DNA of 64,000 bases from Pholis gunnellus (Eukaryota; Chordata; Actinopteri; Perciformes; Pholidae), in NCBI GenBank assembly GCA_910591455.2, contig OU342808.1, forward strand, positions 6,253,607 through 6,317,606. Direction: 5' to 3'. This document shows positions 1 through 46,170 of this stretch, in pieces. Below the pieces are notes generated by a model. The model worked only from the letters and a program-made list of their open reading frames with translations, did no database searches and was not told where the DNA came from. The stretch's first letter is position 1, and each line of letters opens with the position of its first letter. The position numbers and the translations under genes are program-made.

Positions 1-113
1 ATGATTGGATATGGCTGGCTCGAGTCGAGCTCAGTTTCTCTCTCGTTGCAGCAAAATCAGATTAGATTCCTGCTCACGCTGAGCTGGAAGCTCGAGAATG
101 TTGTTGAAAAAAC

Positions 114-119
114 TTTATT
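114..119 (-). terminator. gpat2: Polyadenylation signal of gpat2
   Basis: AATAAA on the minus strand, 44 bp downstream of the TAA at 164-166. It sits in an A/T-rich 3' UTR and a T-rich stretch follows it. Position and spacing fit a short 3' UTR. Confidence 0.75.
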
Positions 120-163
120 GATTATATAACTGTATTTGGGCCGGATTCAGGAACAGATTAACG

Positions 164-26043
<25,880 letters not shown>

Positions 26044-29000
26044 CTGAGAGGGAAAGATTCAAATACAAAATGAACAACACAAACACAAGCTTGCAACAAC
26101 AGGTGACTCTATTTCTAACCCCATTTATAGCAGTGAGGGCAGGCTAATTAACAGCAAAACTCCTTCTGGAGACGACACCTCTCTAAAAAGGTTACAGCTT
26201 TATTTCGGGTCTGTCAGACTGCATTAGCTATAGCTAGTTTGGTGTATGTGGTAATTTAAGAGGACTGGACTTGCTCTCTCTAATTCTGAGAAGTACAAGC
26301 CAGAGATGCCAGATAGGTGTTAACATGCACTTCACCAGCATTGGTCTGTTTTCTGCAGAAAGGGTGTTGCTTGTGATTAAAGGTCAGGGGTGAAATCTGA
26401 TTACTGACCTGCTGCATTTGTTTTTTTACAGTGCAGGTAAACATGTTCTCTGCTCTCTACCTGTGTAACCCGATATCTCCCGGTCACCTGGTTCTGACAA
26501 GCTGACAAACAGAAATGGCGTATTTGATTTCATCAGCTCTTCAGAAATGAAACGGCGCTGGTCATAAAAAAAAAACAGCCAGTTTAAATGCTTCGAGTCT
26601 ATGCTCTTGATTTCATCAGGAGTGTGTTGTGATCTCTGTGTCGCTGTGATTGGGTTAACTCTGAATCCAAGGCAGCGTGCAACTTGCAGCGCTATAAATA
26701 TTAATACGGGGCCCATATTAGACCCGGTCTCAAGCAATCAGAGCACATCATAAACATAAGCAGCACGTGTTCTGACTGTGTACTGTATACTGATCAGATT
26801 TCAGCTCTCCTGTAGCATGTCGACTGCTGGTCAGTTGTACAAATATCTGTTATGCAACGTTACCCATTAAATATCATGCAGTGTGTGCTGTTACTGCGCC
26901 TGAAATGAGGTGTTAGTTAGGATTCAGACTGATTACCCTGTTTAGCCTAAATGAGCTAATGAATCTCCTGAAATCAATAACACTTTCTCGAGGTTGAGCG
27001 ATGATGATGGATTCCAGTAAACATAGCAGCTGACTGAATTTGTGCTTCGCCAAGAAAGAGGTCGATTTAAAGGACAAAACCTTACGGTTATAAAAAAGCT
27101 TTGATGGAACGGTTATAAAATACAATACTAGTGAGACGGTATAAAGGATAGAGGGTGTCGTATGTAATGTAATAATCGGCACATAATGACGTCACCTATT
27201 GGTTTGTGGACTGCCATTTTGCAGCCCCAAGTTTGGCATTAAGGCCGTCGCCATCTTGGTTTCTTGCAACCATATTTGTTACGTATACGGCTGGTAGCGA
27301 CCCGTCAATCAAAAGGTAGCCCCGCCCTAAAGCATACCCTTGCTTTATGGACTATTTTACTCTAATTAGGACCATCATTTACTAAATGAAACTTCATGCT
27401 GTAATGAAGAAGACGTGAAACTAGAGATTGAGACGATAAACTCTTTATATTTACTGAAGTGAGAAGTAGAGTCATTTTCTAATAGACTTCTATACTATCG
27501 ACTTGTTTTTGCAACCAGAGGAGTCGGTAGAGAGAATACAGGTTTTTCAGAAGTGGAGGTGAGCGTCTAATACATTTAAATTATGCAGAGTTATTGCATT
27601 ATGGCTTGCTAAAAAGTGTTGATCCATGAGGTTTTGAGGTGCTGGTAGCCTTTTGAACTCTGGACAGAAACAGCTAACCTGTTTTTATGCTAATCGCCTG
27701 CAGGCTCCGGCTCCATATTTAATACAAACACTGACACAAGAACGATATCGACCTTCTCCTTTAACGGCAAATAAGAACATTTCCCAAAGTGTTGACGTAT
27801 TAAAAAATAAAAAAATCCCTTCACTCTCTGCTGGATGAGTACGATTCACTGATAAATCACATCCTGCGATTTGGAAAAACATCAAACGGAGTGAAGCACA
27901 TGTGGCCGTGCATGTTTCTCTAGTGATTGTGAGGAACAATGACTTTGAGATCGGTGCACATGGGGTGAAGTGGGAGATGTCAGTGGGAGAGAGTCATGCA
28001 GGCAGTGTTCTTACAGCAGGTCTATTTTGTTGGATCGGTGGAAGGTTCGTGTCTTTGTTTTTCCCATCATGCGTCTCTTGCACCATGGTGAGCCGCCTGC
28101 AGACTTCTACTCAGCGTCCTGGCAGAGAAAAGATTGGAGGAAACGAATATATTATACAGTGCAGTACGGCACATGTGAGCACATGTGAATGTGAGTGGGC
28201 CGCCGTTCTTTTTTTTTTTAGGAGCTTTACAAGACCAATTTTGTGACTTTTCAGAGGGCAGTGCTTTCAGAAAAAAAGCCTCTACTCTCCAATTTTAGGA
28301 AATAAACACACATCCACTTGCGCACACAACATCTCAGTGTGACATTAAATATATTTTGTCCTCTGGTCGTTTGGCAGGAGAGAGCTGGTAGCCCTCACCA
28401 ATCTATCACCCTGTGCCCCACAGCAACAATTTCACCCATCTAACCAGCACTTCTTCCCCTACGCCGTCCTCAATCCTCTCAAATCTGTACCCTTCCCTTC
28501 ATTCTGTTCAGTTAAGGGAAAGTCGCTTCTTGCTGCCGGTTTCCTCATTGTTTCCTTTCATTTGACTTGTGGCAAACTTTCCTTTTAAAGTTTGTGTGCC
28601 GCCTTATGCATGCAGGAAGGAATGAAACAAGGACAGAACTGCCATTAAGAGATTAGAGATTGACGGGAACTCGAGGCTGTCCTTGCTCAGCAGCGTACAG
28701 GTGGAGCGGGGCAAACACTCACCAGTGGGTTATATATAAATCATTAAAAGCAGGGTACATAGCCATCAGCTGTAAAACATCCTCTTATGAAACCGATTCT
28801 GTGTCCTTTTGCCGCTCGGAAACACAGTAATGAGAGTTGGCATCGTAGGTCGCAATGTGATTTGATCAAGCTTAAACAGGTTACCTAATTGATAGCGTTG
28901 GCCGTGTCTGAGCTCAAATGAGTCATCATCAAAGATTAAGGTGGATTTAATACAGATCAAGAGGCAGTGCGTGCTGGAGAAAGCTACGACAGTATAAAAG

Positions 29001-30510
29001 CCAGCATCCCGAGAGAGCCCCCCTTTAGTTCTTTCTAAGGCTTCATTTCAACTACAAAAGAAACGAGACGCAGACGGCTGCCATCCTGTGACACAAACTC
29101 TTCTACTAAATCTTCCTGTGGTTACTCCAATCACATTCAGGAGTCTCGTTAGGTTCAGTCCCCATTACAGGGCATCGCGTAACAAAAGTACGATGCCAGT
29201 AACACTAGCAGCGCCCTTAAAGTGATACTGATACCAACTCGATTTGACTCAACTTGATATGTCACACAGAGCATAGCATAATTATTAATCATCATCATAT
29301 CATGTTCATATCATGATGATTAATTAGTTCATGAAAATATTATGCTGGAGCCTTTTGTTAAAAACAAATACAGAGTGTTTGTTTTACGGCTGAAGGAGCC
29401 TGTAGTTACTGATTACCTTCCAGTCCTTGACAGCTCGAAGGCAGGGGTCAAATGGTAGGTTACAAACCGGGAGGCTAGAACAGAAGTTGGTGTGGCGATT
29501 TGTTACCTAGTAGGGCGGCCATTTTTTTAAATAGGGGAAAAAAGTTTGGTTGTACTGGTCAGTTACTTGCAATATAGTTTTAAAAACAAACATGAAAAAG
29601 AATCGTGCTAAGATCGTGGATCGTGATCCAGCCTGGAAAAAAAAAAAAAAATGAGATACATCTCGCCATATTGCCAAACTCTAATTGAACTTCAACACAT
29701 CTTTGGGTCCCCAGGTACACACCGGCCACGTGTGAAGGAGATCAGAGGGACGGTTGTTGAGCACAAACATGCGTAACACAGAGATTCCTTGCTTTAGAGT
29801 CACATGGGACACTTTTCTTTTGCATCTGTGTCATCTACTCTGTTAATCCCACTCTGCCCCATTAACTTTGCTAATTAAAACTTAAGCCGTCCCCGTTGGG
29901 AGATGCTCCATTTCAACTGGCTCAAGTTCCCACATTCATTACCATCTCTGGTGAGAACAAAGGCTTCGCTAGGAGGGTCCCAGGGCTGCTGTGATGCATC
30001 GCAGGTACAGAGGGTGACGGGAGAGATGAGACAGCGGAACAGGTACGTTGTTAAACTGTAAATTAAACAGCCGGAGATTCGACAAAAGGCTCTGATAGGG
30101 TTATATAAGCGACTCCAGAGGGAATACAAGGAACGGCTAGAGACGGCAGTATGCCAAGACCACTAAGAACAAAGAGTCTCCTTTTTCCCCACACAGTCTT
30201 ACCCGTCGACAACGAACATCATAATTCACACACCGACGCCTAGGAACATGACCGGTATCACAAATCAGAGCCACACATTCCTCCTCACAATTTATGCTAG
30301 CTTAGTTCATCCTCCGCCCACGTTAATTGATCAATTATAGTCTTTAATTAATATGCTGTAGTTTGCTAATGTGATAGCCCAAGAACTAAGTGGGCCCATG
30401 ATGAGAAGAAATTAAAAATCAGAAGGCATTACGAGCTGCCAGGTCAGATTAGAATTCATTTTAGAGCAGCAGTCGAAGCGATGGCGGCTGTCTATTCCCG
30501 AAACTGCTCA
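26044..30510. other. Upstream flank of gpat2, no gene seen
   Basis: Holds the unlocated 5' end of gpat2 (promoter and any non-coding exon), one dispersed repeat (27187-27540) and otherwise apparently single-copy DNA. Open frames are short and without family similarity. A good GT donor at 26460-26459 could close a 5' UTR exon, but no coding support exists for it. Confidence 0.55.
27187..27540. repeat. Dispersed repeat family A, copy 2
   Basis: Opens gacgtcacctattggtttgt (compare 50211-50235) and continues with the phrases shared with 9907-10110. The three copies differ by many substitutions, so the insertions are old. Confidence 0.8.
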
Positions 30511-30512
30511 GT

Positions 30513-32085
<1,573 letters not shown>

Positions 32086-32099
32086 TATATACAGTTAGT

Positions 32100-33400
32100 T
32101 AAGACTTTCATCATACAAGTTCAGACCAGGATGGTGGCCGAGTTTCTATTGGAGAGACCTCAAGGTCTAAACAACACTGAGGCCTTGTGTAAACATGGCA
32201 CACAGTGTAAAGTGAATAGAGGAAAAACCACAGCCACATACTGTGTTGTTTGTGCCGGATGACATTCAATAACCCGACCTGACAAAAATCTGAAGAGCAC
32301 CACTGCCATTGTTCACTAAACGGAATGTTTTTTATACGTCACATACAGCAAATTCAATTAAAACAGAGCCACGTGGATGGCAAACCAAGGTCTGTATTTT
32401 CACTCTGTGTGTATTTGATTCAGGGTCAAGAGGGAAATGTTGCACATAAACTTTCTGAGCTGCAAAAGGCTAATTAGCCTAAAGACCTGTGGATAAAAGA
32501 TGAAAGCCGGATTCCATATTTGCATCTCCATCCAGAAGGCGAAACAGCACATGAGAGCAATTGACAGGATTTATTGGCTTTGAGGAAGGGTTACTTGTTT
32601 TGCTGCTATTCAACAATAAAGAACAACGTAGTTTTACTTCTTTTTTTTTTTTGCTGGCAAATATCTTTTCTTTCTTCCCTAAATAACAGTCTAGGGTAAA
32701 TAAATAGAGGAGGAGTTAATCATATTATTGCAGGACGACCCGGAGCTTTACTATCCGTCCCAAGGAATGTTTTACTTGTTCCAAGGAGGTCAAAACATCT
32801 GGGTGACAAACCTAGCAGGAAAGCTACTGTGAGGGATTTATGGTGCTGGAAATCCATTTATCTTTGTTTAGTTTAGTCAGCGACGCTTACGGCTAAATCC
32901 CCACAACTTCATCATCGTCGTCATCACAGCAGGTATTGGTTTCTTAGTCAAAGAGATTAACATCAATGTGAGTCAAATGATTGTGGAAAATACCAATTAC
33001 CAGAAAATCTGTAAAAACACCAAGATTGCGCAGTCCTGGACAGGAAGGAGAAGGGCTTCTTTGTAACACTTAAGCCACAGGTTACCACAGGTCAACAACC
33101 ATAATGTGGTGGAGAAACAGCTCCAGCCAGCCTGTGAAGACGATTACACGGAGGATCTCTAGGTTTATATATCTGAATTAAAAATCAAAAAGGCGGTGCA
33201 GTTTTTAGAATACGTCCTTGAGTTTATGAGTCTTCTTGAACGAGCCAATGGGGAGCGAGGGTTGTGCTGGGCGGGCAGATGGATAACGCCACAGGGACAT
33301 CGACGTTAAGGCTTTTATTTACAGGCTGCAGGCCATTCCGAAAGAAGGTTGATATGGTAAACACACACCTATGCACCCGGACGCCTCAACTGTCTCTGTT
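32100..33400. other. Gene-free stretch, possible conserved non-coding DNA
   Basis: No coding frame recognised. The stretch 32440-32600 has an unrepeated look, with 'ggctaattagcct' and an octamer-like atttgcat, as in developmental enhancers. Conservation cannot be judged from one sequence. Confidence 0.35.
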
Positions 33401-33405
33401 TCATT

Positions 33406-37050
<3,645 letters not shown>

Positions 37051-37112
<62 letters not shown>

Positions 37113-37161
37113 CGCACACACGCACACGCACACGCACACGCACACACGCGCGCACACGCAC
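37051..37161. repeat. (CA)n/(CACG)n compound microsatellite
   Basis: Pure CA for about 55 bp, then CA interrupted by CG steps. Confidence 0.95.
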
Positions 37162-37670
37162 CAACTACCCCGTAGCATCCACTTATCATCGTATTAAATT
37201 CTGTCGACTTGTAAACAAACTTCATCTTCGACCTGTCCTCCTCCTGCGGCTACAGAGAGGAGCTGTGCACCACCTGTGCTGCAGAATACACGGATCCAAC
37301 TGAAAGCCTGCTGCGCACGAGTCTGCCTCCATGCAGCACAGCGAGTGAAATTCCTCAGCGGCTGAAAAGAACTCACTGAATGTTATTAGGTCAGAAACTC
37401 TGACTGACTTGTCTGTCTCGTGTTGGGAGTCTGAAGACATTCACCGTGAGTGGATGCACTGAAATAACTTTGAGGAATCTTTAACAGAATGGAGTTGTTT
37501 TTTGGCGCGTTGCAGTGCAGAAGGAGAAGCAGCATAGCGGGATTAAAGAAAAGGGACAAACTTGAGCTCCTTCAAAAAGTTATCACAGTCGTGAATAATT
37601 GGTTGTGTTTGAGTTTGAGGGCGGCTGAGAAAGCTTTAAGCTGAGGGACATTTGAAAAGGAGCAGAGAGA

Positions 37671-38060
37671 AGGGCTGCAAATAAAAACAAATCTCTTTTG
37701 CCAATTACTATTACATTTATCAATAAATCATTTGGTCAATAAAACTGCTGTTTCATTTATTGACTCTGTTCCCACTATCTGGTTTCTATTGTTCCTGTAA
37801 AAGAGGAGGTTAGGCTGTATAAATAAAGGGTCAGTTTATATACATAGAATCAGGAAATGAGAATTTTTGCCTAAATTAAGAGTTAAATGATTAATTGATT
37901 ATTGAACAGATTCTGCTTTAACATAAAATAAAATTCCCCGAACTCTTTTAAATATTTGTCAATTTAGACGGCCGATGAAAATGACAGGGCTGCACATAAC
38001 ATATATTTGTTATTAGTTAATTAACTTACAACGCTCGATTGATAAATTCATTGTGTTGCA
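37671..38060. repeat. Fish 'gggctgca' A/T-rich repeat, two adjacent copies
   Basis: Two 'gggctgcaaat'/'gggctgcacat' starts (37671 and 37988), each followed by TAAT/ATTAAT-rich sequence, resemble the family also seen at 51148-51330. Non-coding. Confidence 0.45.
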
Positions 38061-38385
38061 GTGTAGAAAGAAATGCCCAGCAACGCCCTAAAATGTCTAC
38101 AAGCCAACGATATTCAGTTTACAATCGTGAATTTCTGCACTTTTTGCTGCAGTGACGAATCAATTCAGATGTAGAAAAGTAAACAGAGTCTGATGCTCGT
38201 TCACTGTCCGCCACCATCTGGGTTCAGTTCAGGCAGACACTTATTCTATCGATGATGTCTATAATTCAATAACAGAAATAAAAGTGTCACTGGGATTATT
38301 AAAGTCTATTCAGCTGCCAGCACATCTCTGCTGCACCCATGGTCTCTGTACGCATGAAGGCAGAGAGAGCGCGAGCTTGAACGCA

Positions 38386-38603
<218 letters not shown>

Positions 38604-39535
38604 TCAAGTAGAGTTTGAAAGATGTGACAGAATGATAAAACTATGATGTGAAATTGAACGGTGGGAGAATCGGATTTGTCCGACCAACAGATGAATAATG
38701 GGAGACAGAGTGGTGTATAATTATCCCTACTTCTATTCATGGTCACAGGAGTTATAGTGATGGTGTACAGCTAAAGAGTTGACAGCAACTTTAAATCACA
38801 CCAGAAACAAACGGCAAAAACACGGACGTGCGCCAGGCTTTAGTCACACCGTACACAAGCTGGATTTATCTTTGGAGAAATAGGATCTACTTTTTTAAAA
38901 GAGCAAGGTGAAGCGGTTCAGGCCGTGAGTGAAATGATGAGGTGTTGAAGGCTACGAGATCACGTTAAGCGGATGAAACCTAAGGCCACTGGATACAGTG
39001 GAAAGATATACGAGCTGCGGGGTGGTGTAGCGAGCGGAGTGAAGGATGATGGGGGTTCCAATCATTGGGAGGCACAGCACTGCTTTAGTGCAGCATATAG
39101 GCTCAAAGGACCCATGAAGCAGTACGTTATATCACCACACATTTCATTCTGTCTTTCAGTTACGTAGAATTATTATACCGTTATCATACATCATTGTCAT
39201 ATAAAAATCATAGTTCCTTAATGTCAGCTGAAAGAGGGAGGGCTGGTGGCTTGTGGGAAACCGTCTTTAAATGGCCAAACTTGCAGCAGCAGTAGTATGA
39301 GTCAGACACATGGACGTAAGAGAGAGCTGGATACGGCACCATCGCTCAGTCTTGAAGCCAATTTGTCAGCGTGGCCACTCGGCAAATCCCCACTGGCCCA
39401 AAAAATAATTTCCCCCAATTATAGACCATTATTATAAAAGGAAAACGAGGACAAAGTGACAGTAAACATGAGGGCAACCCAGGCAGGCACTCCCCAACCT
39501 GAGACCGACGGGGACGGACATATTACCTTTACTAC

Positions 39536-39623
39536 AGCGGCTGAATCATTAAAAGAGCCGACATGTTTCACATAAAAAGCCTGACAAGACAAACACGGCA
39601 GCTCTTTTAATGATTCAGCGGCT
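39536..39623. repeat. Inverted repeat, 22 of 23 bp matched, 42-bp loop
   Basis: Left arm 39536-39558 (agcggctgaatcattaaaag then agc) and right arm 39601-39623 (gctcttttaatgattcagcg then gct). Nineteen contiguous base pairs, one mismatch, then three more pairs. The loop is 42 nt. Confidence 0.85.
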
Positions 39624-40154
39624 CTAATCAAGTTTTTTTTTAGTATTTACTTCCACGTTGCTCTCAGACTTTATGGTGCGTGGATTAACCTTCCTGTTGC
39701 GTGATCATATTGCTTAGTAACTGTAGTTTAGTTGCTCCTCCACCTGCCCCACGTCTCAATATGATGGATATCTGTGTTGTTTACACACATTGTTTTTCAT
39801 CCTCGTCACTGTCACATATTATTAACAACTCATTTTGGCTTCATACTACCAGCTAAGAGTAAAGGCCGTTTCATAACCCGTACACTGGTCATATGTAAAG
39901 CTGCTGTCATCCATCATATCTTGTAACTAAATGCAACGGTGCTCCTTTCACAAGCGTATAGCCACTTACAGTGTGTGTATGTGATTCTGCCGCATGGTTT
40001 ACAAGCCGACGGAGGAAAAGAGGAAATATATCGACGTCTCATGATCATAACCTTAAATCTAATACCATCGAGGCCGAGGGCACTGTGGTTCAATGTCAGA
40101 GTGAGACATGTGAGGGTCATTAGGTGGGCTCCATGAGTGAATATTCTATATGAG

Positions 40155-40172
40155 CCCCCCCCCCCCCCCCCC
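40155..40172. repeat. Poly-C tract (18 nt)
   Basis: Perfect C run followed by CT dinucleotides. Confidence 0.93.
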
Positions 40173-41309
40173 TCTCTCTCTTTTTCTCCTTCCAAAGGAA
40201 GACAGTGGTGTCACTGTTCCCCTTTTTTTGCCGAGCTCTATCTCTCATCTGTGAAGTGAAAAATACCAAACAATTCCTCCGAGGCCAACTCTCAAAACAA
40301 TGTGCAATTTATTGGAATCTTGCGAAAAACAAGACAGCACACACTCCCGACCAAAAATATTTCATTCCAGAGGCAAAGGGAGCGGGTACACCAAGTGAGA
40401 CGGAGCGGGGAGAACGCAGATAAGCGATTGAGCTTGATGAAGTTGGTTGGAAATGTTAATGGTCCTGGGCGTTTTAAGGACTGTTTCCATTGCGAGACCA
40501 CAAGTTCAGATATTATGTTACAACTAAAAAGACAAAAAAGATTCTTAAAACCATGACGCACTGAAGCAGGGATGCATGAAATCAAGCTTTAAGGCCAACC
40601 TGATTCCAGAGGTTAATGAAACACAGTTTATGGATTATTGGGCTTCAATGAAAACGAGCTGACCACAAAGGTCAATTCATCAAGAAAGGGCAGATTTGTG
40701 AATGAGTGATTTGTTAAACCGCCATGACTGCATTAATAAGATGCATCAGAAAACTGGAACCAAGAGCCGGAGATCCGCCCCGCTCCTTCAAGACATACAC
40801 ATTCCACACCGAGAGAAACGCCGGGGGAACACCGGCAGTCTAGAAAAATGCACAACTGTATCATTGTGTTGTATTTTATAAGAGGGCATGTGTGCTAACA
40901 GTAAAGTTCACAGTTGACAGAGTTAGAGTCTATTTGTGGAGGTCAAAGCAGCTCGCGACAGGCCGTGGTATTTTGTGATTGTATCAAGGCTAAAGGGCAT
41001 TGTTGGCCGATTGGAAAGTTAAAGTCACAATTGTTTGTTTTTTTATTAATAAATAATGTTCACAACTAAACAGGCCCTCCTGGGCACATATGGCGGTAGT
41101 CATGGAACGCACACTAGCAGCTAGCGTGTTGATTATGTAAATCACAGGTTAGCGTTGCATTGATTCATGTATTTTTGCCAACTTTCCTGCTTCCTTGCAT
41201 GTTCTGGGCAACATTGTGGAGCCTCGGTGTGTGCTTTTAGCAGCAGAAGAATGTAATCGGAATCTGGAAAAATTAAATAAATGTGATCGGGCCCCGTTAG
41301 GCCCGTTGC

Positions 41310-41311
<2 letters not shown>

Positions 41312-41394
<83 letters not shown>

Positions 41395-41398
41395 TGTG
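41312..41398. repeat. (GT)n microsatellite (about 43 units)
   Basis: GT tract with a single interruption near 41388. Confidence 0.97.
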
Positions 41399-42120
41399 AG
41401 AGTGAGAGAGCGCTATTTATACCATCATCGCTGCCAGTAGGAGCAGTTTTGAAGCAGAAATATTCCGAGGCGATTATTTCTCATTTTCGTGTTCTTTGAA
41501 TCAATTTGCAGAATTTGTCATTCCCATATATACTGCATGAGTTTCTGTTGTTCTTGCCCCGGCGGAGCTTTGTCAGTCGTTTCATGTTGCTTTGAAAACA
41601 TATCAAAGCGCTTATTGCGAGGCCTCTTTAATCTCAGGCGAAGACTGCTGTTTTTGCATTCAACCTAATATGGCCTGTGCCTTGCGTCACTCCTTGTAAT
41701 TGGGGTTACTTTTCTGCATCATCTTGTATACCATACCTTCATGTGTGTGGGAGTGTGTGTGTGTGTGTGGGGGTGGTGGGGGGTTGAAGTCTTCAGGGGC
41801 TCAGGATGCTCGGCTTCAGCACAGTTCATTTAATTTCTCGGGGGGCTCCACCAAAAGGCTGGGTTTCTTCTTCTTCTCGGCTCACTAGCCATATTTGTGA
41901 TCATGTCAGGTTCATACACAGCTGATTGAAGGTAACAGCCAGCTGCTCAGGAGGGCCTCGTTATAACGCAGGCAATCAATATCCATCTTACAGAGAGTTT
42001 TTTGTAGCAGTCATGATGCTGGCTGTGGGAACAGCCCATATACACACATTTTCATATTTGTACACAGACCTTGCAGTGTAAACAAAGCTTAGTCTGGAGT
42101 TGATTCAAGGTCTTATTGAT

Positions 42121-42137
42121 GGGGGGGGGGGGGGGGG
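42121..42137. repeat. Poly-G tract (17 nt)
   Basis: Perfect G run. Confidence 0.93.
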
Positions 42138-45434
<3,297 letters not shown>

Positions 45435-45479
45435 TTTTAACCATCATAGTGTGAAATAAAGTTTTACTGCCGATTGTCA

Positions 45480-46170
45480 TCCGCAGGTATTCAGTAAAAA
45501 ATACGTACTTTTCTCGTTGGAAACGGTGTTTTTGCTATTCTTCCAACCCAAGCTTCGGTAAGAGTTTGATTGACAGATGGTTCATCCAATCGCCAGCTAA
45601 GTACTTTTTGAAAGCGCCTGCCCTTTTCCGGATGGTTACCAATGACGGCTTATCAGACGGTTCTATGTGACAAACCAAAGGCACGGTTACAAGTAACATT
45701 GGCAGCTAACGTGTTCAAAATGAGTATTGGGCGAAGGTAAATTATAAGGTTATTATATGTGTTCAAATGTTGAAAGAAATGTTTTGACAGCAATATAAAA
45801 TAGATAGAGAAGGAATTATGACTTGTTTAACTTTGAAAACTAGCTCTAAGCAGCTAATAACACTTCAATAAAACTACTTTTTTATAATAAAATATCTTAT
45901 TTACATACTTATTTGAATTGTGTGACTTTATGCAAGTAACCACTATAGATTACTTTAACAAAGTAAAAGGAAAACATTGAATATTTTCGGTGGTTTACAC
46001 TGACTTTGGGGCATTTTAATATAATTTTCAGGACGGTGGTAAAAAAATAAATAATCTGAAACCTTTCCCGGCTGCTGTAACTCAACAAAAACAATCGTAT
46101 CGGCCAATAAAGCTCATCGGCGATCAGTATCGCCGGAAGAAATGAACAGGATCGGGGCATCTCTAGGATT
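45480..46170. repeat. Dispersed fish repeats, including a hAT-like end
   Basis: 45540-45690 contains 'ttgattgacagatggttcat' and 'ggatggttaccaatgacggc', phrases I associate with a common fish repeat. 46095-46165 ends 'gatcggggcatctcta', resembling the 'tagagatgcaccgat' termini of non-autonomous hAT elements. No frame. Confidence 0.4.

Noticed and set aside
26426..26737. Minus-strand 103-codon frame with a donor at 26460-26459, candidate gpat2 first coding exon
   Set aside because: Its coding phase does not join exon 1 (26043). It could at most be 5' UTR.
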